64,000 nt of DNA from DASQHL01 sp963843685. GTDB lineage: Bacteria; Chloroflexota; Dehalococcoidia; DSTF01; JACRBR01. Shown here one piece after another: positions 8,844 to 15,449 of the stretch; position 1 is the stretch's first letter, and every line of letters begins with the position of its first letter. The DNA is taken from positions 310,001 through 374,000 of the forward strand of contig CAWJLO010000010.1 in NCBI GenBank assembly GCA_963843685.1, in the 5' to 3' direction. Under the pieces are notes generated by a model. It did no database searches. It was not told the origin of the DNA and saw only the letters and a list, made by a program, of their open reading frames with translations. Position numbers and translations under genes: made by a program.

Positions 8844-9332
8844 TTAGCTGGCGGACTGGGCCTCAGTGGCGGGAAGGGGCACTTCGCCGGTGATGGTGGC
8901 ACCGCCGGATTCGTCGATGAGCTCGTAGCGCTCGGTGATGTCGACGGTCGGGTTGAGCATGGCGAAGACGGGGCAGTAACGGGTCATGGTGAGCTCGATG
9001 GCGCGGCGGACGTTGGGTTCGGAGAGATCGCGGCCGCGGACGACGTGGGTGAGCTGGACCGAGGTGTAGCGCTTCGGGTGCTCCGTGGCGCGGGTGCTTG
9101 TGAGACGTACGTCGTAGTCCGTCACGTCCTGGCGCATCTTGCGGAGGATGGAGATGGTGTCCATGGCGGTGCAGCCGCCAAGGGCGACGAGCTGGAGCTC
9201 CATGGGCGTGGGGGCGGTGAGCTTCTCTTCAGGGGTGACGATAGAGTCGATGGTGAAGTCGAATCCGGAGGGGGTGTGGGCTTCGAACTTCAGTCCGTCC
9301 TTGAGGTGCAGCACGGTCTCACGATTCGGCAT
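8844..9332 (-). CDS. OsmC/Ohr family peroxide-handling protein
   Basis: 162 residues. OsmC-type proteins reduce organic peroxides with two reactive cysteines. The first is in 'LVALGGCTAMD' (about residue 53) and the second in 'RYCPVF' (about 119), at normal spacing. 'PTPMELQL' and the C-terminal beta strand are also typical. GGAGC lies about 8 nt upstream of the ATG. It lies upstream of the acetyltransferase on the same strand (119-nt gap). Confidence 0.86.
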   Translation of the reverse strand: MPNRETVLHLKDGLKFEAHTPSGFDFTIDSIVTPEEKLTAPTPMELQLVALGGCTAMDTISILRKMRQDVTDYDVRLTSTRATEHPKRYTSVQLTHVVRGRDLSEPNVRRAIELTMTRYCPVFAMLNPTVDITERYELIDESGGATITGEVPLPATEAQSAS

Positions 9333-9434
9333 CGGTCACGCTCCAGTCTTGCACTTCATGATACGCGCGTGAGTGCGGCTTCTGCGGGGGCGCTGCGGCA
9401 CATGTCGTGACGCCGAATGGCAGGTGGATCGGAT

Positions 9435-10052
9435 TCAGCGCGCGGGATTGGGGAGCGAGGGGGTGCCCTTGGCGCCGCCGTTAGGGTTGGTCTCGGTCGT
9501 AGTGGACTCGACGACGAACTGGCTGCCGTCCCAGGCGTAGGTGGTCTTCTTGAGCTGGCTGGGGCAGCACTCCGGGTCGTCCGGACCGGGGACGGGCTCG
9601 GTCATGACGAGCTTGCCGGCGACGACATCGACGGCGAGGCCGAGCTGCCCGGTGGGCTTGCCGTCGAGCAGTGTCCTGGCGCCGCCGCTGTCATCCGGCG
9701 CGAGGACGAGGAACTCGACGTCACCGAGCGTGCCGCCGGAGGCGATGGGGACGACGGCGTCGGTCTGGCCGGTGCCGGTGAGGTCGGCGTAGATGACGCG
9801 CTCAGGCTGGAACTGGCTGCCGGCGGCGGCGAGCGCCTGCTTCACGTCGGCGACGTTGGCGAGATCGACGCCGCGGATGCGCTCGTCGGGCGTGGATGAG
9901 GGGACGGGCGAGGCTTCCGACGTACCGGACGCCGTGGTGGTGGACGCAGGGGTGGGGGTCTTGTCGCCGGAGGAGCTGCTGCGGCAGGCGAAGACGACGA
10001 TCGCGGCGACCGCGATACATGCAAGCGCGACGAGTGCGGGGCGCCGAAACAT
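9435..10052 (-). CDS. Lipoprotein of unknown function
   Basis: 205 residues. An N-terminal hydrophobic segment (7-21) ends at 'VVFACRSSSSG', a lipobox-like Cys followed by Ser, then a Thr/Pro/Ser-rich linker, so it is probably lipid-anchored outside the membrane. The folded part (about 60-205) has 'LTGTGQTDAVVPI', reminiscent of FG-GAP/VCBS-like loops, and a Cys-Cys pair in 'DPECCPSQL'. The open frame continues upstream into the tRNA-Val gene, which is only a shadow; the start at 10052 is supported by TACACT 7 nt upstream. No enzyme motif. Confidence 0.72.
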   Translation of the reverse strand: MFRRPALVALACIAVAAIVVFACRSSSSGDKTPTPASTTTASGTSEASPVPSSTPDERIRGVDLANVADVKQALAAAGSQFQPERVIYADLTGTGQTDAVVPIASGGTLGDVEFLVLAPDDSGGARTLLDGKPTGQLGLAVDVVAGKLVMTEPVPGPDDPECCPSQLKKTTYAWDGSQFVVESTTTETNPNGGAKGTPSLPNPAR

Positions 10053-10059
10053 CAGCGGC

Positions 10060-10089
10060 AGTGTAGGTGGGGGGATCGGGGGGCGGCAA
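10060..10089 (-). promoter_or_regulatory. Promoter abutting the lipoprotein start
   Basis: Reading the minus strand, TTGCCG (10089-10084), an 18-nt spacer and TACACT (10065-10060) are followed after 7 nt by the ATG at 10052. The layout predicts a leaderless message. Confidence 0.6.
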
Positions 10090-10132
10090 GCGGCTCGGTC
10101 GCTACGCCGATCTCTGGTCGAGAAGGTGGTGA

Positions 10133-10208
10133 TGGTGGGCGGTACAGGACTTGAACCTGTGACCTCTTCCGTGTGAAGGAAGCGCTCTACCAGCTGAGCC
10201 AACCGCCC
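10133..10208 (-). tRNA. tRNA-Val (CAC)
   Basis: Complete cloverleaf on the minus strand: acceptor GGGCGGT/ACCGCCC, D-stem GCTC/GAGC, anticodon stem CTTCC/GGAAG with loop TTCACAC (anticodon CAC), T-stem ACAGG/CCTGT with TTCAAGT loop, discriminator A. The CCA end is encoded. Confidence 0.93.
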
Positions 10209-10309
10209 CTGGGACGCACTCGGCGCGCGATGCGGCCCGCGACGCGCGGGGCATTCTAGCAGCGGTGTGTTTGGGCCTTCAAGGACGCGCGGGCGTGACG
10301 GCGCGTCGC

Positions 10310-10338
10310 TTGTAGGGGATCGGGGCGGTTGCTACAAT
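10310..10338 (+). promoter_or_regulatory. Promoter of the tRNA-Leu/Arg/Met cluster
   Basis: TTGTAG (10310-10315), a 17-nt spacer and TACAAT (10333-10338) end 25 nt before the tRNA-Leu gene, the expected distance for a tRNA precursor leader. Confidence 0.6.
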
Positions 10339-10363
10339 CCGGGAGCCGCGCGCCGGGCACCAC

Positions 10364-10449
10364 GCCGAGGTGGCGGAACGGCAGACGCGCTACGTTCAGG
10401 GCGTAGTGTCCGCAAGGGCGTGCGGGTTCAAATCCCGCCCTCGGCACCA
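10364..10449 (+). tRNA. tRNA-Leu (CAG)
   Basis: Class II tRNA with long variable arm: acceptor GCCGAGG/CCTCGGC, anticodon stem CTACG/CGTAG with loop TTCAGGG (anticodon CAG), variable stem-loop, T-stem GCGGG/CCCGC, discriminator A, encoded CCA. Confidence 0.93.
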
Positions 10450-10476
10450 GTTGTCACGCCGTGCGGCAGCGAGCGT

Positions 10477-10552
10477 GCGCTTGTAGCTCAGTGGATAGAG
10501 CGCTACCCTGCGGAGGTAGAGGCCGTGGGTTCGAGTCCCGCCAAGCGCGCCA
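10477..10552 (+). tRNA. tRNA-Arg (GCG)
   Basis: Complete cloverleaf: acceptor GCGCTTG/CAAGCGC, D-stem GCTC/GAGC, anticodon stem CTACC/GGTAG, loop CTGCGGA, discriminator G, encoded CCA. The anticodon reads GCG, not the ACG (inosine) form that most bacteria use for CGN codons. The isotype is Arg by anticodon. Confidence 0.88.
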
Positions 10553-10577
10553 TTTCCCTTCCGATCGACCGAGGCAC

Positions 10578-10653
10578 GGCAGCGTAGCTCAGGGGTTAGA
10601 GCAACCGGCTCATAATCGGTAGGTCGTTGGTTCGAATCCAACCGCTGCTACCA
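10578..10653 (+). tRNA. tRNA with CAT anticodon (elongator Met or Ile2)
   Basis: Cloverleaf with anticodon stem ACCGG/TCGGT and loop CTCATAA, T-stem GTTGG/CCAAC, discriminator A, encoded CCA. The first acceptor pair is G-T. It lacks the three G-C pairs of an initiator anticodon stem, so it is an elongator methionine tRNA or the lysidine-modified Ile2; the sequence does not settle which. Confidence 0.88.
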
Positions 10654-10665
10654 ACAGCACACAAC

Positions 10666-10692
10666 AGAGCGGCCAAATGGCCGCTCTTTCTG
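10666..10692 (+). terminator. Intrinsic terminator after the tRNA cluster
   Basis: A 9-bp stem AGAGCGGCC (10666-10674) with GGCCGCTCT (10679-10687), loop AAAT, is followed by TTCTGTTT. Confidence 0.75.
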
Positions 10693-10776
10693 TTTCCAGA
10701 TCACCCAAGCGCTGACCAACGTACGAGAGCCATACTGTATGGAGAGACGGCGTCTGATCGATCAGAGGGAGGGAGT

Positions 10777-10965
10777 ATGGCGTTCACGGTCCACTCGGAA
10801 GAAGAGAGCGGCCTGTTGCTGCGCACGCTGGAGAGCGCGCTCGGCGACCTGCGCATGGAGATCGGCAAGACCGAGAACTTCGACATGCGGCAGGAGCTGA
10901 AGCGGGACGAAGAGTTGCTGAAGGGGATGATCGAGCGACTCAAGAAGCTGGGCACGCCGGCGTGA
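10777..10965 (+). CDS. Small hypothetical helical protein
   Basis: 62 residues, acidic and helical ('TLESALGDLRMEIGKTENFDMRQELKRDEELLKGMIERLKKL' in outline), probably a helical hairpin or coiled coil. The ATG at 10777 follows GGGAGGGA closely; the frame is open upstream into the tRNA region, which is a shadow. No domain recognised. Confidence 0.65.
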   Translation: MAFTVHSEEESGLLLRTLESALGDLRMEIGKTENFDMRQELKRDEELLKGMIERLKKLGTPA

Positions 10966-11036
10966 CGAGCTGAGGCGATGGTCGGTCGTCCGAGCGGCAG
11001 CCGCCAACGCCAGTAGGCGTGCTGCTGTGCATGGCC

Positions 11037-11063
11037 GAGATCCTTCGCTTCGCTCAGGATGAC
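11037..11063. repeat. Palindromic intergenic repeat
   Basis: The segment has inverted ends ATCCT/AGGAT around TCGCTTCGCTC. A shortened echo (AATCAGGATGACG) lies at 11075-11087. Sequences of this type are common dispersed intergenic repeats in GC-rich bacteria; no gene covers 10966-11231. Confidence 0.5.
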
Positions 11064-11166
11064 AGACCGATGACGAATCAGGATGACGTCGGGACGCGAT
11101 CGATGTCTGCGCGTGCGGTCGGCTGCGCTCGTCCTGGTCTTAGAACGGCCAGGTGGCGAGCGGGGA

Positions 11167-11188
11167 GGGCGGACACGCGGGTCCGCCC
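11167..11188. repeat. Hairpin-forming intergenic repeat
   Basis: GGGCGGAC (11167-11174) and GTCCGCCC (11181-11188) form an 8-bp stem with a six-base loop, followed by CCTACG rather than a T run. It is therefore more likely a dispersed repeat than a terminator, although it lies just downstream of the minus-strand gene ending at 11232. Confidence 0.45.
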
Positions 11189-14134
11189 CTACGCGTGCTC
11201 GCGGCCGGGCGAGGCGCGAACGGACAGGTCTTCAGACCTCGAGGCGGAAGCCCTGGCCGCGGAGGGTGGTGATGTAGGAGCGCTCGCCGCCGGCCTGGAC
11301 GATGCGCTCCCGTACGCGGCGGACGAGGGCATCGAGCGCTTCCTCTGACACTCCTTCGGCGTGCGCGTCGGGCCAGACGTGCTGCACCAACTCCTCGCGG
11401 CCGACGACCTTTCCAGAGCGTTCGTACAGGTAGAGCAGCAGGCGGAACTGCTCGTTCGAGAGTGGCGGGCGGGCCTCGACACCACGCACAAAGACACGAC
11501 GCGTGTCGGCATCGACCTGCAGGGCAGGAGGCTCCGGCGGGGCTGCGGGCGCCGCTGATGCGGGCTCGGACGCGATCGCGGCGGCCTCGCCGGACCGGGT
11601 CGCCCGCCGGGCGGCGGTGCGCATGCGGCGCGTGAACACAACGGCGCCGAACGAGATCGCGATCCCGAAGGCGAGCAGCACCGGGACGATGACGACGAGG
11701 GGGGAGCAGGCCGGAGCCGCCGCCCTTGCCGGAGGTGGCGGCGGGCGGGGGCGGGGTGGCTGGGCTGGGGCGTGGTCGATGCGAGCACGGTGACGGTGAG
11801 CGGCGACGACGTCGCCGATCCGGCGCCGGCGGAGGCGGAGTAGCTGCCGGGGCCGGACAAGGCGAGCTGCGCGCCGGCAAAGCCGTCTTTCGTCGGCGCG
11901 GAGGCGGTAGTGGTAGCGCCGCCGTCGCGCGTGAGGGTGAACGAGACGGTCGTGCCGTCGGGGACGACCTCGCCGTTGTTATCGAGCACGGGGCCGGCGA
12001 CGAGCGGAATGGTGCGGGCGTCCTTCACGGAGCCGGGATCCTGTCCGAAGAGCTGCACGCGGATCTGCTGCGCGGGATCGGGCTGGACGGCGGAGGCGAC
12101 GCTGTAGAAGATGCCGCTGACATCGACGGGCGGGTGGCCCTTCGGAGTGGCGTCGCCGTACAGCGCCTGGAAGCCGACCGCGATGGCGTACGACGTCTTG
12201 TTGTAGACGGCGAAGTAGGCCGAGAGCTTGCTGATCTCCGTTGAATCGAGATGGTAGGGGACGTTGTACGCGATGGCGACGAGGTTCTTGTTGCGCAGGT
12301 CGACGGGGGGGCTATCGAGGAAGCGCTTGACCGCGCCGGACGCCGGATGATCGACGGGGTTGTATTCGGTGAGGGCGAAGATCAGCCACGAGGCGTCGGT
12401 CACGACCTGCTTCGTCGCTGCGTTGGCGGGATCGTCGGGGTTAGACAGCCAGGCATCGAGATCGCCGAAGCTGATGGTGCTGACGTCGTCCGGTTTCAGG
12501 CGACCGGCGCCGGCCGGGCCGTAGGCGGCGAGCAGCGCCTGCTGCAAGTTCGACTGCGGCATCACGCGGTAGGGGTAGCAGTCGTCCCAGCACTCGACAA
12601 TGACGACCTTCTCGGGCGACTGCGGGCCGCGGGGGAGGCGGGCGCGAAGGTCGGCGACGGTGGGCGGCTGGATGAGGGTGAGGGCGTCGGCGGCGAGCGC
12701 GCGCATATCGTCGGCGGCGGCTGCGGCTTCGTCGTCCGGGAGCGGGGGATTGGCGAGCACGTCGGCGAGCTGCAGTTTGGGATAGAGCTGGAGCTTGGCG
12801 GCGATAACGTGGCGGACGGCGTCGTCGGCGCGGCGGCGGAAGTCCGGGTCCTGCGTGTACTCGTCGCGCATGTACTGGATGCTGTCCTCGATGACGGGGA
12901 GCTGGTAGTCCTTCCAGCCGGGGTTCGCGGGGTCCTTCTCGAACTCGACGAGCGGGAGCAGGTCGTTGCCGGCCATGAGTGCATCGTGGACGACGGTGCG
13001 GTTAGGGAACTCCGTGGCGCCCTGCTGCTGCTGGTACCACTTCTTGACGGCAGGGACGCCGAGCGAGTCGCTCATCACGAGGTGATCCTGACGCCAGGAG
13101 GCGAACTCCGGGAGCTGCATCAGCGTGCCGAGGCCGGCGCCATCGAGCGAGATGGGGCCGGTGAAGGGGGCGGTGGAGCCGGGCTCGAAGTTCTGGTAGC
13201 GGATGTGGGAGACCATCATGCCATCGGTGACGCCCTCCGGATCGTCGCCGTCCTGACGGTCGACCTCCGCGAAGGGGGCGAGGTCGGTAGCGCGGAGCTG
13301 GGCGAGCGACTTGTTGACGGTCGGCACCTCGCTGTCGGTCGAGCGGTCGCTACCGCCGTGGCCGGGGAAGTGCTTGGCGATGGTGAGCATGCGGCCGGCG
13401 CTTCCGGTGTGAACGCCGCGGACGTAGGCGCGGCCAAGCTCGCCGACCCACGTCGGGTTGCCGCCGAAGGAGCGGATACCGATGTCGCCGCTGCCGCCGG
13501 AGCGGGGATTGGCGAGGACGTCGACGACCGGGCCGAGCAGCATGTTGACGCCGGCTGCGCTCAGCTCGCTCCCGACGATAGAGCCGGTGGACTCCGCCTC
13601 GTCTTTGCTCCACGTGGCGCCGATGGTCATGTTGTTGGGGACGGCGGTGTAGCCGTTCGTGACGTTCGTGAACGGGAAGAGATCGCCCTCGTTATCGGTG
13701 GCGATGAAGAGTGGGAGGAAGTACTGGTCGGCGCCGTCGTTGCGCGCGCTCGCGTCGAATGCGCGCTGCTGCAGGCCCTGGGTGAGCGTGGAGAGCTGGG
13801 CGGCGGTGTCGCCGCGGTTGACGATGTTGCCGTTGCTGGCGGTGACGAGGACGGAGCCGACGTTGTAGTCACGGATGAGGGTGGCGACGTCGGAGGAGGC
13901 GCTGACGTCGTCGCCGACGAAGTTCACCATGACGAGCTGGCCGATGCGCTCGTTGACGCTCAAGGAGGCGATCACGCGGTCGAGGAGCGCGCCGTCCGGC
14001 GTCTGCGCGTGGGAGCTGCGCGGGCCGGTGGCGAGCACGACGGCGACCACGAGCGCCAGCAGGACGGCAAACCGCGCACGTGCGTCGATCCAGGTCATGC
14101 GTCGCGCGCCGAGGCAATGCCGCGCTGGTGTCAT
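11189..14134 (-). CDS. Exported glycoside hydrolase family 3 protein (NagZ-like), apparent frameshift near its 3' end
   Basis: Reads 981 codons, but only about the first 795 (to about 11750) look like protein in frame. After a signal peptide (about 13-43) comes the GH3 barrel with 'KHFPGHGG' (254-261), the loop motif 'DSE' (267-269) where NagZ enzymes have DSH, and the nucleophile Asp356 in 'MSDSLG'. A second alpha/beta domain and a beta-sandwich ('GPGSYSASAGAG') follow. GH3/NagZ enzymes remove beta-linked N-acetylglucosamine or glucose. The remaining C-terminus is out of frame; the true continuation is probably the membrane and winged-helix part at 11232-11681. The start at 14134 is supported by CATAAT 7 nt upstream. 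Confidence 0.82.
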   Translation of the reverse strand: MTPARHCLGARRMTWIDARARFAVLLALVVAVVLATGPRSSHAQTPDGALLDRVIASLSVNERIGQLVMVNFVGDDVSASSDVATLIRDYNVGSVLVTASNGNIVNRGDTAAQLSTLTQGLQQRAFDASARNDGADQYFLPLFIATDNEGDLFPFTNVTNGYTAVPNNMTIGATWSKDEAESTGSIVGSELSAAGVNMLLGPVVDVLANPRSGGSGDIGIRSFGGNPTWVGELGRAYVRGVHTGSAGRMLTIAKHFPGHGGSDRSTDSEVPTVNKSLAQLRATDLAPFAEVDRQDGDDPEGVTDGMMVSHIRYQNFEPGSTAPFTGPISLDGAGLGTLMQLPEFASWRQDHLVMSDSLGVPAVKKWYQQQQGATEFPNRTVVHDALMAGNDLLPLVEFEKDPANPGWKDYQLPVIEDSIQYMRDEYTQDPDFRRRADDAVRHVIAAKLQLYPKLQLADVLANPPLPDDEAAAAADDMRALAADALTLIQPPTVADLRARLPRGPQSPEKVVIVECWDDCYPYRVMPQSNLQQALLAAYGPAGAGRLKPDDVSTISFGDLDAWLSNPDDPANAATKQVVTDASWLIFALTEYNPVDHPASGAVKRFLDSPPVDLRNKNLVAIAYNVPYHLDSTEISKLSAYFAVYNKTSYAIAVGFQALYGDATPKGHPPVDVSGIFYSVASAVQPDPAQQIRVQLFGQDPGSVKDARTIPLVAGPVLDNNGEVVPDGTTVSFTLTRDGGATTTASAPTKDGFAGAQLALSGPGSYSASAGAGSATSSPLTVTVLASTTPQPSHPAPARRHLRQGRRLRPAPPSSSSSRCCSPSGSRSRSAPLCSRAACAPPPGGRPGPARPPRSRPSPHQRRPQPRRSLLPCRSMPTRVVSLCVVSRPARHSRTSSSACCSTCTNALERSSAARSWCSTSGPTRTPKECQRKRSMPSSAAYGSASSRPAASAPTSPPSAARASASRSEDLSVRASPGREHA
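11232..11681 (-). CDS. Membrane segment plus OmpR-type winged-helix DNA-binding domain (likely C-terminal part of the GH3 protein)
   Basis: The frame contains a hydrophobic segment (already begun upstream of 11681, 'VVIVPVLLAFGIAISFGAVVF' in outline), a basic flank 'TRRMRTAARRATR' typical of the cytoplasmic side, an Ala/Pro linker, and a Trans_reg_C winged helix (about residues 50-149: 'LQVDADTRRVFVRG', 'LSNEQFRLLLYLYE', 'GKVVGREELVQHVWPD', 'LVRRVRERI', 'ITTLRGQGFRLEV'). The only start codon (GTG at 11681) would cut the membrane segment, so it is unlikely to be a separate gene. Joining it to the GH3 frame needs one 1-nt shift near 11690-11750. Confidence 0.7.
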   Translation of the reverse strand: MLLAFGIAISFGAVVFTRRMRTAARRATRSGEAAAIASEPASAAPAAPPEPPALQVDADTRRVFVRGVEARPPLSNEQFRLLLYLYERSGKVVGREELVQHVWPDAHAEGVSEEALDALVRRVRERIVQAGGERSYITTLRGQGFRLEV

Positions 14135-14141
14135 CGAGAAG

Positions 14142-14147
14142 ATTATG
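14142..14147 (-). promoter_or_regulatory. -10 element abutting the GH3 start
   Basis: CATAAT on the minus strand, 7 nt before the ATG at 14134, with no Shine-Dalgarno between. No good -35 box is seen 17 nt upstream. Predicts a leaderless message. Confidence 0.5.
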
Positions 14148-14206
14148 CGACTTCCGCACCTCTATCGACAGGTGTGATGAAGCGCGCCTTTTGGCGTTTT
14201 GGAGTG

Positions 14207-15323
14207 CTACGCGGCGCGCAGCTCGGCGGGGATCAGCGGACGACCGACGAGGGCGGAGAAGCGATCAGCGTAGACATCGGCCACGGCCGACCAGGGGAAG
14301 CGTTGCAGCGTGAAGCGAGCGAACTCCTCGCCGAGGAAGTGGCGTTGCACGGCGGGAAGCGCGAGGAGACGGTCCAGGGTGGCGACGAAGGCACGCTCGT
14401 CCGAGGTCTCGGAGAGGAAGGCGTTGTCCTCGTGAGCGAACACGGGCTCGTGGGCGCTGACGTCGGAGACGATGGGCGCGCCGCCGACGGCCAGGGCGAG
14501 GGAGCGCTCGGCGGCGCCGCCGGCGGGGGTCGTGCCTGACGGCGACGGGACGGCGAAGGCATCGACGGCGCGGGCGATGGCGGCGATCACGCTCGCGTCG
14601 ATGCGTCCGGGCAGTATTCGGTACTCGGCGGCACCAACCGTCGAGGGACGCAGCATCCACTTGACTTCGCGCCGACTCGGCACACCGAACAAGAGACACA
14701 CCGGGTTGGTGGTGAGGCCGGGGCGGACGAGGTCGCGGAACCAGCGGAAGTCGTTGCGATTCTCGGGCCAGGGGACGCCGACGACGAGGCGGCCGGGGCG
14801 GACGCCGCGCAATGCGCGGGCCACGCGGTCGACGTCGCGACGCTGTGGCCAAGGCAACTCGGTGGCGGCGTGAGGAACGACTGCTGAGCGGCAGGCGCCA
14901 GGCGCGCGACGCACGCAGTGACCGGGCGAGGCCGTTGTCGGAGGCGAACGCCTGGTCGAAGCCGGCGAAGGCGCGGGCGGTAATGCGGGACCACGGGTGG
15001 CGGCTGTCGAGATCGGCCTGTCGCAGCGACACGCTGAGCGGAATGCCGTAGCGCCGGCGCAGGGCGGCCCCGACCGGCGCGAAGCGGGGGTCGAGTATGT
15101 GCACAGCCTCGAAGTCTCGGTGCGAGATGGCGTCAGAGGCCCGAGCGAACGCGCGAAGCGAGTGCCGGACGGGCGAGGCGGCGGCGACGTGCAGGAGTTG
15201 CACGCGCCGATCCAATGCGCGTATGAGATCCTCATCGCCGTGAGACAGCGGGTCACGCCGCGAGCCAATGACAACGACGCGCGGCGCGGACGGGGGCGCG
15301 CAGGAGATCCCGATGTCGTTCAC
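14207..15323 (-). CDS. Glycosyltransferase (GT-B, family 4-like), frameshifted
   Basis: Two frames together give one protein. The N-terminal part ('RVVVIGSRRDPLSHGDEDL', 'HILDPRFAPVGAALRRRYGIPLSVSL') is read from 15323 to about 14880; the C-terminal part ('GVPWPENRNDF', 'IDASVIAAIARAVDAFAVPSPSGTTPAGGAAERSLAL' in outline, 'ADRFSAL') continues one frame over to 14207. The second half has the Glu-containing loop and the variable-substrate face of GT4 enzymes. A 1-nt change near 14870-14890 would restore the frame. It is either broken or a sequencing error. Sugar donor and acceptor are unknown. Confidence 0.68.
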
Positions 15324-15435
15324 GTGGTGAGTATCGGGTGGAAGTAAGGGTTCGGGCCATCAGGCGATACCCGCGGGCGGGGGCGGCGCCCCCTTGAGAT
15401 ACGAGGGCGAGACTTCTCGTTCGTCGACTGATGTC

Positions 15436-15441
15436 GATACT
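15436..15441 (+). promoter_or_regulatory. -10 element abutting the start at 15450
   Basis: GATACT ends 8 nt before the ATG at 15450; no ribosome site lies between. No convincing -35 box. Confidence 0.4.
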
Positions 15442-15449
15442 GAGACAAC

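Noticed and set aside
10053..10202. N-terminal extension of the lipoprotein into the tRNA-Val region
   Set aside because: The extension is a translation of the tRNA gene; the signal peptide starts at 10052 and a promoter lies just upstream of it.
11167..11188. Terminator for the winged-helix/GH3 gene
   Set aside because: The stem is good, but there is no T tract on either strand and the sequence looks like a dispersed repeat.
12251..14539. 762-codon open frame on the plus strand
   Set aside because: Antisense to the GH3 gene and glycosyltransferase, composed of Gly/Asp/Glu/Val repeats typical of a codon-bias shadow.
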